64,000 nt of DNA from Vibrio vulnificus NBRC 15645 = ATCC 27562 (GTDB taxonomy: Bacteria > Pseudomonadota > Gammaproteobacteria > Enterobacterales > Vibrionaceae), in assembly GCF_002224265.1 (NCBI RefSeq), contig NZ_CP012882.1, forward strand, positions 806,001 through 870,000. The letters are read 5' to 3'. This document shows positions 45,585 to 54,617 of the stretch, one piece after another. The notes below the pieces were generated by a model. It did no database searches, was not told the DNA's origin, and saw only the letters and a list, made by a program, of their open reading frames with translations. A program made the translations under genes and the position numbers. Positions within the stretch are counted from its first letter, which is position 1. Each line of letters begins with the position of its first letter.

Positions 45585-45678
45585 TGCTTTACTCTCCATC
45601 CCTTACTCCCTCGCTACCGGTAATACCAAGCGACTTGGGGCGACCTAATGTTTAGATTATCTCATGAAAAATAATGGC

Positions 45679-47550
45679 TTACTGTGAACAGGGTACAGCA
45701 ACCAACTTTTGTACCTCTTGCTGCAGTTGATGTCGGTTGGCTTCTGTACCTTCTATCGCTTCGCCAACGTTAACGCTGATTTTCGACCAGAATCGACGAG
45801 GTAAAGAGGTGAGCGCATGTCCATGTTTGTGGCTGAAAAAAGATCCCCACAGTCCAACTAGCCCAACGGGAATAACAGGCACAGGGTTGTCTCTGAGAAT
45901 GGTTTCCACACCGGGTCTAAACTCGCCCAAATTGCCGTCCGATGTCAGGCGACCTTCTGGAAAAATGCAAACGAGCTCGCCTTGCTCTAATGCTTGAGCA
46001 ATCTGTTTAAATGCATTTTGATAGGTTTTTTCACATTTTTTCGGAGAGCAGATGGGAATCACGCCTGCATGGCGGAACACATATTTCAGTAGTGGAATCT
46101 CAGCAATGCCTTTTGCCATTACAAAGCGAATCGGCCGTGGTGAAATCCCCATTAAGATTAGAGCATCGACGTAACTCACGTGGTTGGCAACCAGCAGCGC
46201 AGCTCCTTGTTGGGGAATGCCGCTACGGCCCTTAATCGTCACTCGGTACATTATGTGGCTAATCAGATAGCTAATAAATCGCTGGGTAAACTCTGGTACT
46301 TGGCGGTAAACATAAATGGCGACGGCCAAATTCATCAGTGCCAACAAGGCGAACAATTGTACAATGCTCAGTTCTACTACGGTTAAGACAAAAATGGAGA
46401 GTGCTGCCGATGCCACCATAAATAGCGAGTTCATGATGTTATTGGCCGCGATTGCTTGCGCACATTCGCCATCCTCTGCACGAGATTGAATGAAAGCGTA
46501 CAGTGGAACGATGAAAAGCCCACCGCTGACTCCCACCATAAAAAGATCCGCCATCACGCGCCAGTGTTGAGCGTGCTGCACGAAATCAGCCGCTTGCCAA
46601 TAGGCGGATGGAAACTGTGCCGCGTTAGGCAGAGCAAAAAGTAGGTCACCACCAAACAGAGTGAGGCCGACAATGCCAAAAGGCAGAATACCGAGTTCCA
46701 CTTGATCAAAAGAGAGTTTTTCACACAGCCATGAACCCGTAGCGACGCCAATGGAAAACAGTGCCAGCAACACAGAAACGACCGTGCTGTCTGCATAGAG
46801 GTGCGTTTTTGCGAAGTTGGGGAACTGAGTCAGGTAGGTGGCGCCTAAAAACCAAAACCAACTGATGGCTAAGATCGCCATCCAGATTCCACGATTTTTC
46901 TGCGCATTCTTCAGCGTGCTGACTAAGCCGGAAATAGGTTTGAACTGTACTTTTTTAGCAGGCGTTTGCAATGGTAGTGCGGGCATTTTTTGGCTGCTGA
47001 CAACGCCAAGCAACGCCAGTACCAATACTAAGCCTGCGGTAATGTAGAGCCCATTTTCTAACGCAATCAGCACGCCTGCGGTGAGTGTGCCAAGCAAAAT
47101 AGAAACGAAGGTGCCCATCTCTACCCAAGCATTGCCTTTGACCAATTCGTTGGCTTTGAGTGCTTGTGGAAGCAGGGAGTATTTAACCGGGCCAAAATAG
47201 GCCGATTGAGTCCCGGTGAGAAAGAGCAGAATCAGCATCGCGATGTAGCTTTGCGTCAAAATGGCGATGGCGGCGCAGCCCATCACCAACAGTTCAATCT
47301 GTTTTAGGCGCTTAATTAATCGTGCCTTGTCCATATTGTCAGCGACTTGCCCAGCATGGGCTGAAAAAAGAAGGAAAGGTAAGATGAATAAGCCCGCCGC
47401 GAGATTCACAAATAAGTCAATGGGCAGTGGAAGCTGTTCCACTTGGCTATAAGTCACCATCAGCAGTAACACATTCTTATAGACATTATCGTTGAGGGCA
47501 CCCAAGCACTGAGTGCAGAAGTAAGGAAAAAATCGACGCGATAAAAACAT
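45679..47550 (-). CDS. LplT-like MFS lysophospholipid flippase fused to PlsC acyltransferase
   Basis: 623 residues from ATG 47550 (AGAGG upstream); 26 further upstream codons look unrelated. Residues 1-420 form a 12-span MFS transporter with the LplT signature QCLGALNDNVYKNVLL. Residues 435-620 form an acyltransferase of the PlsC/Aas group with NHVSYVD (catalytic His/Asp equivalent of HxxxxD) and FPEGRLTSDG. In E. coli LplT and Aas are separate, and Aas also carries an acyl-ACP synthetase domain, absent here. It should flip lysophospholipid inward and re-acylate it. The missing synthetase must be supplied by another gene or by acyl-ACP directly. Confidence 0.88.
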   Translation of the reverse strand: MFLSRRFFPYFCTQCLGALNDNVYKNVLLLMVTYSQVEQLPLPIDLFVNLAAGLFILPFLLFSAHAGQVADNMDKARLIKRLKQIELLVMGCAAIAILTQSYIAMLILLFLTGTQSAYFGPVKYSLLPQALKANELVKGNAWVEMGTFVSILLGTLTAGVLIALENGLYITAGLVLVLALLGVVSSQKMPALPLQTPAKKVQFKPISGLVSTLKNAQKNRGIWMAILAISWFWFLGATYLTQFPNFAKTHLYADSTVVSVLLALFSIGVATGSWLCEKLSFDQVELGILPFGIVGLTLFGGDLLFALPNAAQFPSAYWQAADFVQHAQHWRVMADLFMVGVSGGLFIVPLYAFIQSRAEDGECAQAIAANNIMNSLFMVASAALSIFVLTVVELSIVQLFALLALMNLAVAIYVYRQVPEFTQRFISYLISHIMYRVTIKGRSGIPQQGAALLVANHVSYVDALILMGISPRPIRFVMAKGIAEIPLLKYVFRHAGVIPICSPKKCEKTYQNAFKQIAQALEQGELVCIFPEGRLTSDGNLGEFRPGVETILRDNPVPVIPVGLVGLWGSFFSHKHGHALTSLPRRFWSKISVNVGEAIEGTEANRHQLQQEVQKLVAVPCSQ

Positions 47551-47697
47551 GTTAGCCTCTTTGATGTTGTTTAGTGCCTTGCTGAGTTCATTACTATCAT
47601 GAAGAAAAGAACGAAAGCGCAGCCACAATCCTTTGTGTCTAAATATTCAAAACGAGTACAGAAAAATGCCTCGGTTTCTTTTGTCTTTTGTGAATCA

Positions 47698-47720
47698 GAG
47701 CGGGAAGGTTATTCCCGCTC
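47698..47720 (-). terminator. Hairpin after the VIT-VWA gene
   Basis: GAGCGGGAA-GGTTA-TTCCCGCTC, a 9-bp perfect stem 13 bp beyond the stop codon. No strong T-run follows in the minus direction, so termination strength is uncertain. Confidence 0.55.
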
Positions 47721-47732
47721 ATATTGTGCTTT

Positions 47733-49799
47733 TTAAGCGTTTGTTTTACGGCGTAGCATCAATGCACAGCCAAGAACGACGATAAGCCACAGAGTCATTG
47801 AACCACCACCGCTACCGCCGCCACCATGCGAAGGAGCTGGTTGGGTGAACATTGGCTGCTGCTTGTCTGCACGGTTATCCGTTATACCTTGTTGTTGGCG
47901 AAGCTCTCTTGCCGCTTGTTCTTTTTCTACACGTTGTTGGTTTGTTTTACTGATGCCATTTTTCTCAAACACCGCATCTTCAACCACAAGTAACGAGGTG
48001 TAGTCCGTGAGCAAGCCATATTCCAAGGCAATAGATTCGATTGCTTGTTCGCTTTCGTTATCATTTTGCTCCAAGTACTGCATCTTGGACTCAATATCTC
48101 TAATGGCTGAGAAGGCCCATAAACGCTCAATTTCTGGATTTTCAAGCTGCTGCTCTGGCAACTGAATGGTCGTTTGGTACTTGCGTGTGATGCCATCGAC
48201 CTTGGCTGACAGTGTAATGGTGCTGTTACCCGCTTTGGTATAGTGACCAAAGACCGTAAGTTGCTCACCTCGATAAAGAGAGTGGATGTTCTCAGGTGTC
48301 AGATCGTTGAGTTTTACCCCATCTACGTCTAAGCGGATGTTGCGATACGCTTGGTGGGTTAGTTTACTGGTGACATTCATAATGTGGCCAAGAATGTCAT
48401 CTGAATTGGAGATGCTGGTCGCAAAGCCATTGGATACTTGCGTCATTGGTTCAAGCAGCGGTGTGTTGGCACTGTTACCCATGATGAAGGTGTAGAGACG
48501 AACGTCGTAGCGCTGCATCAGTTTCAGGAACTGCTTTTTCTCCGTCACACCGACATTGGCAACCCCATCGGTGACCAAAATGATCCCTGTCGTTCGATCA
48601 CTGTCTAGGCCAGATACTGCGCGCTCCAGTGCATCATAGAGATTGGTGCCGCCGCCAGTGGCGATTTGATTGATGGTCTCAATCGCTTGTGTCACGTTAT
48701 TTTGATTGACGGCGATGAAACCGTTGGTGATCTCTTGGACTCGATTATCGAACATCAAAATTCGGAATCGATCTCCAGAGGGGAGTTTGCCTAAACCACG
48801 TTTAACGCCCTCTGTTAGGGTGGCATGCTTGCCTGACATTGAACCTGACTTATCGAGTACAAACACCCAATCACGACCTTGTTGAATAGCGGAAAGGTCA
48901 TCGCCTGGGGTGAAGGTCAGTTTGATGGTTCCGCGCTCACTTTGTTGAGGGTCACGATAGCTAACTGCTTCTAAACGACCGGGTAAACCTTCCTGTAAAC
49001 GCCAATAAACGGTGATGTCTTTGTCGAGTGTAAAGGCGGTTTGCTTGGCGCTAGAGCTCTGTTCTTCGACGTTTTGCTGATTGGTCACACTGGCTTGCCA
49101 AACAAGATGCTCACCTTGTGGGGTTTGTGAAATGATGGCGTTAGGATGCGCAGGCAGCCTTAAACCATCAATTGGATAGGCCGAACGTACTTCCAAGTTG
49201 AAAGAAAAAGCTTGCTCAACGTGGGTATTACGAGACCAAAATGCATCCGCTGCCGCATCGACACCACCTTCTTCCATTGGGTAAACGTAGCGGCCGATGC
49301 CATGATCGATTAAGGCATCTTGAAGATAAACCAGCTTAATTTTCACGCTTTGGTTGGGTAAAACAGGGAAAACACGGATATCAAAGCTTTTGAATTCGTT
49401 TTTGTCTGTAATGGCGGTCGAGGCCCCTTGCGCTTTTTGCTCTTGATAGATCGTTTGCGCTTTTGCTTTACTGACGGCTTCTGCAATCACTGGGCGATCA
49501 TTGATCCAATAGATAAATTCGCCCACCACCGCCTTTTCAGGAATAGGAAAGGAGTAAAGTGCTTCTAAGCTTTGATCGTTAGGGTTAAAGAACTCTTGTT
49601 CAATGGATGTCGTAGCGTAACCATCTTCAATGACGACATTAACGTGTTGAGACTGAATGGTTAGTGGTTGAAAACGGCTATCGGCAGGGGTTAACAATCC
49701 GCTAGCCAGTAAGCTTGGACTAACGAGCACCGATAAGATGATGACAAGGAATGCCAGCAGTTGTCTCAGTGCCGCTTTATGGTGATGTTGAATGCTCAT
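47733..49799 (-). CDS. VIT and VWA domain surface protein with GlyGly-CTERM-like tail
   Basis: 688 residues. A signal/anchor covers 10-32. A VIT domain (about 40-180) has the pattern VNVVIEDGYATTSIEQEF and YSFPIPEKAVV. A VWA domain (about 310-480) keeps the metal site: DKSGSMSG, GGGTNLYDAL and VTDGVANVG. The C-terminus has a Gly/Ser run followed by a hydrophobic span and RRKTNA, the layout of GlyGly-CTERM proteins cut by rhombosortase and handled by type II secretion. Relatives are the marine proteobacterial sortase-target proteins (VIT-VWA), but no LPxTG motif or sortase gene is seen here. It is downstream of the XRE regulator on the same strand. Confidence 0.82.
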   Translation of the reverse strand: MSIQHHHKAALRQLLAFLVIILSVLVSPSLLASGLLTPADSRFQPLTIQSQHVNVVIEDGYATTSIEQEFFNPNDQSLEALYSFPIPEKAVVGEFIYWINDRPVIAEAVSKAKAQTIYQEQKAQGASTAITDKNEFKSFDIRVFPVLPNQSVKIKLVYLQDALIDHGIGRYVYPMEEGGVDAAADAFWSRNTHVEQAFSFNLEVRSAYPIDGLRLPAHPNAIISQTPQGEHLVWQASVTNQQNVEEQSSSAKQTAFTLDKDITVYWRLQEGLPGRLEAVSYRDPQQSERGTIKLTFTPGDDLSAIQQGRDWVFVLDKSGSMSGKHATLTEGVKRGLGKLPSGDRFRILMFDNRVQEITNGFIAVNQNNVTQAIETINQIATGGGTNLYDALERAVSGLDSDRTTGIILVTDGVANVGVTEKKQFLKLMQRYDVRLYTFIMGNSANTPLLEPMTQVSNGFATSISNSDDILGHIMNVTSKLTHQAYRNIRLDVDGVKLNDLTPENIHSLYRGEQLTVFGHYTKAGNSTITLSAKVDGITRKYQTTIQLPEQQLENPEIERLWAFSAIRDIESKMQYLEQNDNESEQAIESIALEYGLLTDYTSLLVVEDAVFEKNGISKTNQQRVEKEQAARELRQQQGITDNRADKQQPMFTQPAPSHGGGGSGGGSMTLWLIVVLGCALMLRRKTNA

Positions 49800-49924
49800 T
49801 TTGTTGCCTCCATGAAATAACGGTGTTGCACCGTTCCTATGGCAGGCAGAATGGCAGAAGTGACCTTTTGAGGCGATTTTAATGATGAAAGTAACGTATA
49901 TTGTTACCTTTGGTGTAATCGGTG

Positions 49925-50680
49925 TTACTTTTCTCGCTCGGTTGGTCTGTTTTCTAACTCAGAAAACATGGGAAAGGTCCAACGTCGGATCGCGAGAACC
50001 ATCGAGGTACCGTGACGATCTTCAATCGCGAGTTCACTGTCATCTTGGCAGGCGGCATAAAACTCAGTGATCAATTTTTGCAGTTTTTGCTGCATTTTTT
50101 TGTTGGTCGGCGTCGACATCAATCCGGTTGCCATAACCAATTTTTCATCCGAAGCAGAGAAGTAACTGTGGAAAAACGCCTGTTGTACCTGTTGTTGGAA
50201 AAATCGTTGGATAGGACCACCAGCAATCCAAGAAAACTCTTTGGAAATCTTGAGTTTAATTCGGTTGTTTGGTTGTAACTCAATGATACTGAGCCGATCT
50301 AACTGCGCGAGTTTTTGAATCAACTCTGGTTGACTAAATTGATATTGTTGGCGGATTTCCTCAAAGGTGTAGCCATTCACCACGCAAACAGAGATCAGCA
50401 GCAGGGCTTTGTCGTCGATAAGTTGCTTTTCTTGCTCATAGGTCAGTGCAACAATGCCTTGATCGTGCTTGGCCACCAGTTTAAAAAGCTCACTCATTTC
50501 CAAGCCTGCCAACTGACAAATACGTTCCAGCCGTTCTAAGCTAATCTGGTTGCCTTCTGCGAGGAGCCGTTTCACGGAGCCTTCACTGAGTGCCAGTGAG
50601 CGAGCAATGTCAGAATAGTGAACGCCTTGCAACTTGAGTTGTTTTTTAAGCTCGGCAATCAATAAGTTACATTCTGACAT
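49925..50680 (-). CDS. XRE-family DNA-binding regulator
   Basis: 251 residues. An N-terminal helix-turn-helix (about 10-65: HYSDIARSLALSEGSVKRLL) is typical of the XRE family. A C-terminal region of about 180 residues, without recognised domain, could bind a ligand or mediate oligomerisation. It lies 125 bp upstream of the VIT-VWA gene on the same strand and downstream of the D-lactate dehydrogenase, so it could regulate either; the strand and order fit the VIT-VWA gene better. Confidence 0.8.
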   Translation of the reverse strand: MSECNLLIAELKKQLKLQGVHYSDIARSLALSEGSVKRLLAEGNQISLERLERICQLAGLEMSELFKLVAKHDQGIVALTYEQEKQLIDDKALLLISVCVVNGYTFEEIRQQYQFSQPELIQKLAQLDRLSIIELQPNNRIKLKISKEFSWIAGGPIQRFFQQQVQQAFFHSYFSASDEKLVMATGLMSTPTNKKMQQKLQKLITEFYAACQDDSELAIEDRHGTSMVLAIRRWTFPMFSELENRPTEREK

Positions 50681-50756
50681 GGGGGTTTTCCTTTGCGTTG
50701 GAGAAGGGCTCAGTATGCCTTGATGAAAACCAAATTGCGACAGGGACGAGTGAAAA

Positions 50757-50777
50757 GGGCTCCAATAACGGGAGCCC
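50757..50777 (-). terminator. Terminator after the D-lactate dehydrogenase gene
   Basis: GGGCTCC and GGAGCCC form a 7-bp stem with a 7-nt loop. In the minus direction it is followed by TTTT. Confidence 0.75.
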
Positions 50778-50805
50778 AGAAGAGGAGTAGCTATCCTCGC
50801 TATTC

Positions 50806-53646
50806 TTAACGAGGAGATGAGGCATCATCAACCAAATAGAGAATGGATTGATAGGGAATGCCACTGTGATGCGACAAACCAATTTCACAGGTTCGGCTAT
50901 TGCTAAAACCCCGTTGGCAATCACTCGGCACTTGCGCTTTTAACGGATGAACCGCGGCTGCGTTGAGTTCTGGGGTGGTGAATCCTTTATCGCCAGCCCA
51001 ACCACAACATTGAATATGCTCAGGAACAATGACGCGGGATGTGCACGCGTTGGCCAACGTTATCATGGCATTTTCCAGCCCCATGCGCCTTGAACTGCAG
51101 GTGACGTGTAACATGACGGTTTCGTTGAGTGGGGTAATATCGAGATGTGGTAAGAGATACTTGCTGACAAAGCCTGTCGGTTCAAGCACTTCTATTGGTT
51201 GGCTAAACTGCTCAATGCTGCGTTTGGCACAAGGGCTGGTATCCATCAGCACAGGATAGGTTCCTTCTCGACTCGCCTGCCACAACACTTCTTCCAACTG
51301 TTTGGCTTTATTTGTTGCTATTTCGTTCATCCCTTTGCTGTCGTATGGCATGCCACAACATTGGTTGCTCAATTGCGCAGGGATGATCACTTCGTATCCT
51401 GCTTTCTTTATAAGTGACAATGTCACCTCTGTCAGTGATCGTTGATCAGGGGCATCTGCCTGTTGCCCCATGTTACGGCTGGCGCATGAAGGCATATATA
51501 CCACTTTCTTTTCTGTTGCAGTGATAGGAAATGCGGTGTTACCGAGTGAGTGTTGATTTGCCGTGGGGTACTCTGGATACCAAATGGGTGTTGATCCTTT
51601 AGTCAGTGAGCGTAAGCCATTAGTCAGTTTGCCCACCGTTGGCGCGCCAATCACCTGACTTGCTAATTGGTTAACACGTAGACCACTTCTGGCAATGGCG
51701 GTTGTGGTGCTGAAATGGTCCGCAGTCCATTTGGCAATGGGGGTAAACTTCTCATACTTAGCGGTACGAAGTTTTTTCACCAAATCGCCTGTATTAATGC
51801 CAACGGGACAGCGATCGGCACACAAACCGGTTGCGGCACAAGTATCAATACCTTGATATTCAAAAACTTTCTCTAATTCAGAGGCTTGTACTTGTTCTCC
51901 CGCACGCACTCGGCGCTGCAACTCTCGATAAAGCACGATGCGTTGACGAGGAGAAAGCGTCAGTGTTCTCGAAGGACAAACGGGTTCACAAAACCCGCAT
52001 TCAATGCAGCGATCCACCAACGGATCGGCAGCAGGCATGGGCTTGAGGTTTTCTATATGCGAATGGGGATTGTCATTGATGATGACACCTGGATTGAGCA
52101 GACCTTGCGGATCGAAGATCGTCTTGATCTGTTGCATCAACTGGTAGCCCTCACGGCCCCATTCTAGCTCAACATAGGGGGCCATGTTACGCCCTGTACC
52201 ATGTTCTGCTTTGAGTGATCCTTGATATTTAACCGCAACCAACTCCGCAACCTCATCCATAAATTTACCGTAGCGGTCAATTTCTGTTTGGCTGTCAAAA
52301 CCTTGGGTGAAAACAAAGTGCAAGTTGCCTTCGAGAGCATGGCCGAAAATGATCGCTTCACCGTATTGGTAGCGATCAAACAGGGCTTGTAAGTCACGCA
52401 CGCCATTAGCTAAGTTTTCCACTGGAAAAGCAACGTCTTCGATAATTACCGTGGTGCCGACTTCGCGTACCGCTCCCACGGCAGGGAACATGCCTTTGCG
52501 AATTCCCCATAGTGTCGCAACGGTCGCAGCATCGCTGGTAAACGGCACAGATTCAATGATGGTGTACTCTGCTAGTGCATCCATAACAGATTTACATTGT
52601 AAATCTAACGTCGTTTGGCAGCTTGCATGAGACTCAACCAAAATGGCCGCGGCTTCGAGATCCAACGATTGAATAAAGCTGGGCATGCCCGCTTTGTCGG
52701 CAACAGAGCGCAGGGCGCGTCCATCCATCAGTTCCACAGCTGCCACGGGTAATTTGGATAGAGTCGTTACGGCGCGACAGGCTTCTTCGATGGTCGCAAA
52801 GACCAACAACGCCGAGGCTTTATTGGGGTGCTCAATGACGGTGTTATAGGTGATCTCGGCAATAAAACCTAAGGTGCCTTCTGAACCAATCATCAAGTGT
52901 TCAATGACTTCAATCGGATCTTGGTAATCCACCAGGGCATTAAGAGCGTAACCTGTGGTGTTTTTAAGACGATACTTGTGCTTAATTTTATCTGATAATT
53001 CTTTATTATCAGCTACTTGCTGGCAAAGTGCTTCGATGCCGGAAATGAGCGAAGCGTGGCTTTGCTTAAAGGCAGCAATGCTGGCTTCATCTGCGGTGTT
53101 CAGTATGGTGCCGTCACTAAAAACGATCTTCATACTATCTACGGTGCGGTAGGAATTTTGCGCGGTGCCGCAGCACATGCCACTGGCATTATTGGCGGCT
53201 ATGCCGCCGATTTTGCAGGTATTAATCGAAGCGGGATCGGGGCCAATTTTGCGCTGAAAAGGGGCCAAATATCGGTTGGCATCCGCGCCGATCACGCCAG
53301 GTTGAAGAATGATCTTATTGCCATCGTCGACAATTTCATGGCCTCGCCAATCGTCGGTTAGGGTGATGAGCACAGAGTCAGAGACCGCTTGCCCAGACAA
53401 GCTGGTGCCCGCTGCGCGAAACGTGCAGGGAACATGGAGCTCTCGGCAACTTTGAATGGCAAAAATGACTTCTTGCAAATCCTTGAGTCGTAAGACGATC
53501 TTTGGCACTAAACGATAAAAACTGGCGTCGGTACCGTAGGCTAAGCGTTTGGCTTCTTGGGTAATGATGCGCGCTTGCTCAATGCGGGTAGCAAACACCG
53601 CAGCCAGTTTTTGATAGGTGGCGTTATCTAAGTTATTGACCATCAT
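50806..53646 (-). CDS. FAD/FeS D-lactate dehydrogenase (large, quinone-linked type)
   Basis: 946 residues. Residues 1-470 form an FAD-binding type 4 domain (GTSLSGQAVSD, GIAANNASGMCCGT) with its oxidase C-terminal part (HALEGNLHFVF, HGTGRNMAPYVE). Two 4Fe-4S clusters follow in CIECGFCEPVC (about 535) and CAATGLCADRCP (about 600). The last 250 residues are a CCG/heterodisulfide-type domain with CCGMPYD and CCGWAGDKGF. This architecture oxidises D-lactate and passes electrons to quinone. The location next to lldEFG and the permease supports lactate rather than glycolate or D-2-hydroxyglutarate. CAAAGGAAGC precedes the ATG. Confidence 0.9.
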   Translation of the reverse strand: MMVNNLDNATYQKLAAVFATRIEQARIITQEAKRLAYGTDASFYRLVPKIVLRLKDLQEVIFAIQSCRELHVPCTFRAAGTSLSGQAVSDSVLITLTDDWRGHEIVDDGNKIILQPGVIGADANRYLAPFQRKIGPDPASINTCKIGGIAANNASGMCCGTAQNSYRTVDSMKIVFSDGTILNTADEASIAAFKQSHASLISGIEALCQQVADNKELSDKIKHKYRLKNTTGYALNALVDYQDPIEVIEHLMIGSEGTLGFIAEITYNTVIEHPNKASALLVFATIEEACRAVTTLSKLPVAAVELMDGRALRSVADKAGMPSFIQSLDLEAAAILVESHASCQTTLDLQCKSVMDALAEYTIIESVPFTSDAATVATLWGIRKGMFPAVGAVREVGTTVIIEDVAFPVENLANGVRDLQALFDRYQYGEAIIFGHALEGNLHFVFTQGFDSQTEIDRYGKFMDEVAELVAVKYQGSLKAEHGTGRNMAPYVELEWGREGYQLMQQIKTIFDPQGLLNPGVIINDNPHSHIENLKPMPAADPLVDRCIECGFCEPVCPSRTLTLSPRQRIVLYRELQRRVRAGEQVQASELEKVFEYQGIDTCAATGLCADRCPVGINTGDLVKKLRTAKYEKFTPIAKWTADHFSTTTAIARSGLRVNQLASQVIGAPTVGKLTNGLRSLTKGSTPIWYPEYPTANQHSLGNTAFPITATEKKVVYMPSCASRNMGQQADAPDQRSLTEVTLSLIKKAGYEVIIPAQLSNQCCGMPYDSKGMNEIATNKAKQLEEVLWQASREGTYPVLMDTSPCAKRSIEQFSQPIEVLEPTGFVSKYLLPHLDITPLNETVMLHVTCSSRRMGLENAMITLANACTSRVIVPEHIQCCGWAGDKGFTTPELNAAAVHPLKAQVPSDCQRGFSNSRTCEIGLSHHSGIPYQSILYLVDDASSPR

Positions 53647-53676
53647 TGCTTCCTTTGTTTTGCAGCGTTTTTCGGT

Positions 53677-53821
53677 TTATCCCCTTCCTACTTGAAGCTG
53701 CAGCGGCGTTGGCTACGCTCGTTCACTGGCACGCCAGCCCGGCCCAATCACATAGTCTGTCTATGTTCATGGGGATAACCTCACTGGCCGCCTACCTGTA
53801 ACGCCAAGTAGTTTGGGTATA
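53677..53821. repeat. ERIC-like intergenic repeat within the lactate operon
   Basis: A 145-bp element with imperfect inverted ends (TTATCCCCTTCCTACTTG at the left, CAAGTAGTTTGGGTATA at the right). Its internal GCCAACGCC / CGTTGGC and CATAGTCTGTCTATG segments resemble the ERIC (IRU) family of Enterobacteria and Vibrio. It lies between lldG and the D-lactate dehydrogenase gene, both on the minus strand, and would be transcribed as a hairpin in the operon mRNA. Confidence 0.8.
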
Positions 53822-53923
53822 TGTTTTTACATTGCTGCGACGTATTTGCTCTTATTGTTTTCTATTTGGGTTAAAGCATCGTGCCATGTTTGTATGAAAA
53901 CGTCTCAATGGCTGAGAAACAAA

Positions 53924-53947
53924 ACCTCAACGATGAGGCTGAGGTTA
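53924..53947 (-). terminator. Hairpin after lldG
   Basis: AACCTCA and TGAGGTT, or the nested CCTCA-ACGA-TGAGG, form a stem followed by TTTTG in the minus direction. It may reduce read-through from lldEFG into the dehydrogenase gene. Confidence 0.6.
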
Positions 53948-53957
53948 CGTTTTTCGC

Positions 53958-54617
53958 TTATTGATCGGTAAGTAATAGCACCACGAGTTCACTTGGTCCG
54001 TGCGCGCCATAGGCCAGCGTTTGTTGGATATCCGCCGTTTTGGACGGGCCAGAAATCAACAGTGCGTTGGTTGGCATGTGATGCGCCCACTCTTGCTCTA
54101 GCATGACCTCAAGGAAATTGCACTTAAGAGTCGACTGTTTGATCACCGCGATGTGCTTAGGAGGCACCAAGGACAAGGTTCTGGGCTCATATTCGCTCGG
54201 CCACAACACCAAAGCACCAGTGTCGGCAATACCGGCTAAAACATGAGTAATACCGACATCGATTTGGTTAAAAAGCTCACTCTTCCATTCTTCAATGTGG
54301 CGTTCAAATTCCACCACTTTCACTTGAGCGAGTCCGTTGCGAAAGGCGTGAATGTATTCTCCATCCGTGCCAATAGCGGCGGTTTGACATGCTTTGTCTG
54401 ACACAATACGCGCGATGGTGGATTCGAGTTGTGACGCTTCTATGGTGTGCATTTCGGCGTGGCTGGCTTCCATGGCAGTGATGAAGCGGTGCACTTTTTC
54501 ATTCTGAGTGACATTCTTTTCGTGTCCCCACGGTTGATAACTCAAGTGCGCCGAGCTTTTTTCAATCGCATTGGCGGCTTTGAGGCGATTGAGTATGTTG
54601 TTTTTCGCATGGCTCAT
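53958..54617 (-). CDS. lldG: L-lactate utilization LUD-domain protein LldG/LutC
   Basis: 219 residues with a LUD domain: the core ITHVLAGIADTGALVLWP and SLVPPKHIAVIK motifs, and a final GAHGPSELVVLLL. LldE, LldF and LldG form the FeS L-lactate oxidation complex. The start overlaps the end of lldF by 4 bp (ATGA), showing translational coupling. A hairpin follows at 53924-53947. Confidence 0.92.
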   Translation of the reverse strand: MSHAKNNILNRLKAANAIEKSSAHLSYQPWGHEKNVTQNEKVHRFITAMEASHAEMHTIEASQLESTIARIVSDKACQTAAIGTDGEYIHAFRNGLAQVKVVEFERHIEEWKSELFNQIDVGITHVLAGIADTGALVLWPSEYEPRTLSLVPPKHIAVIKQSTLKCNFLEVMLEQEWAHHMPTNALLISGPSKTADIQQTLAYGAHGPSELVVLLLTDQ

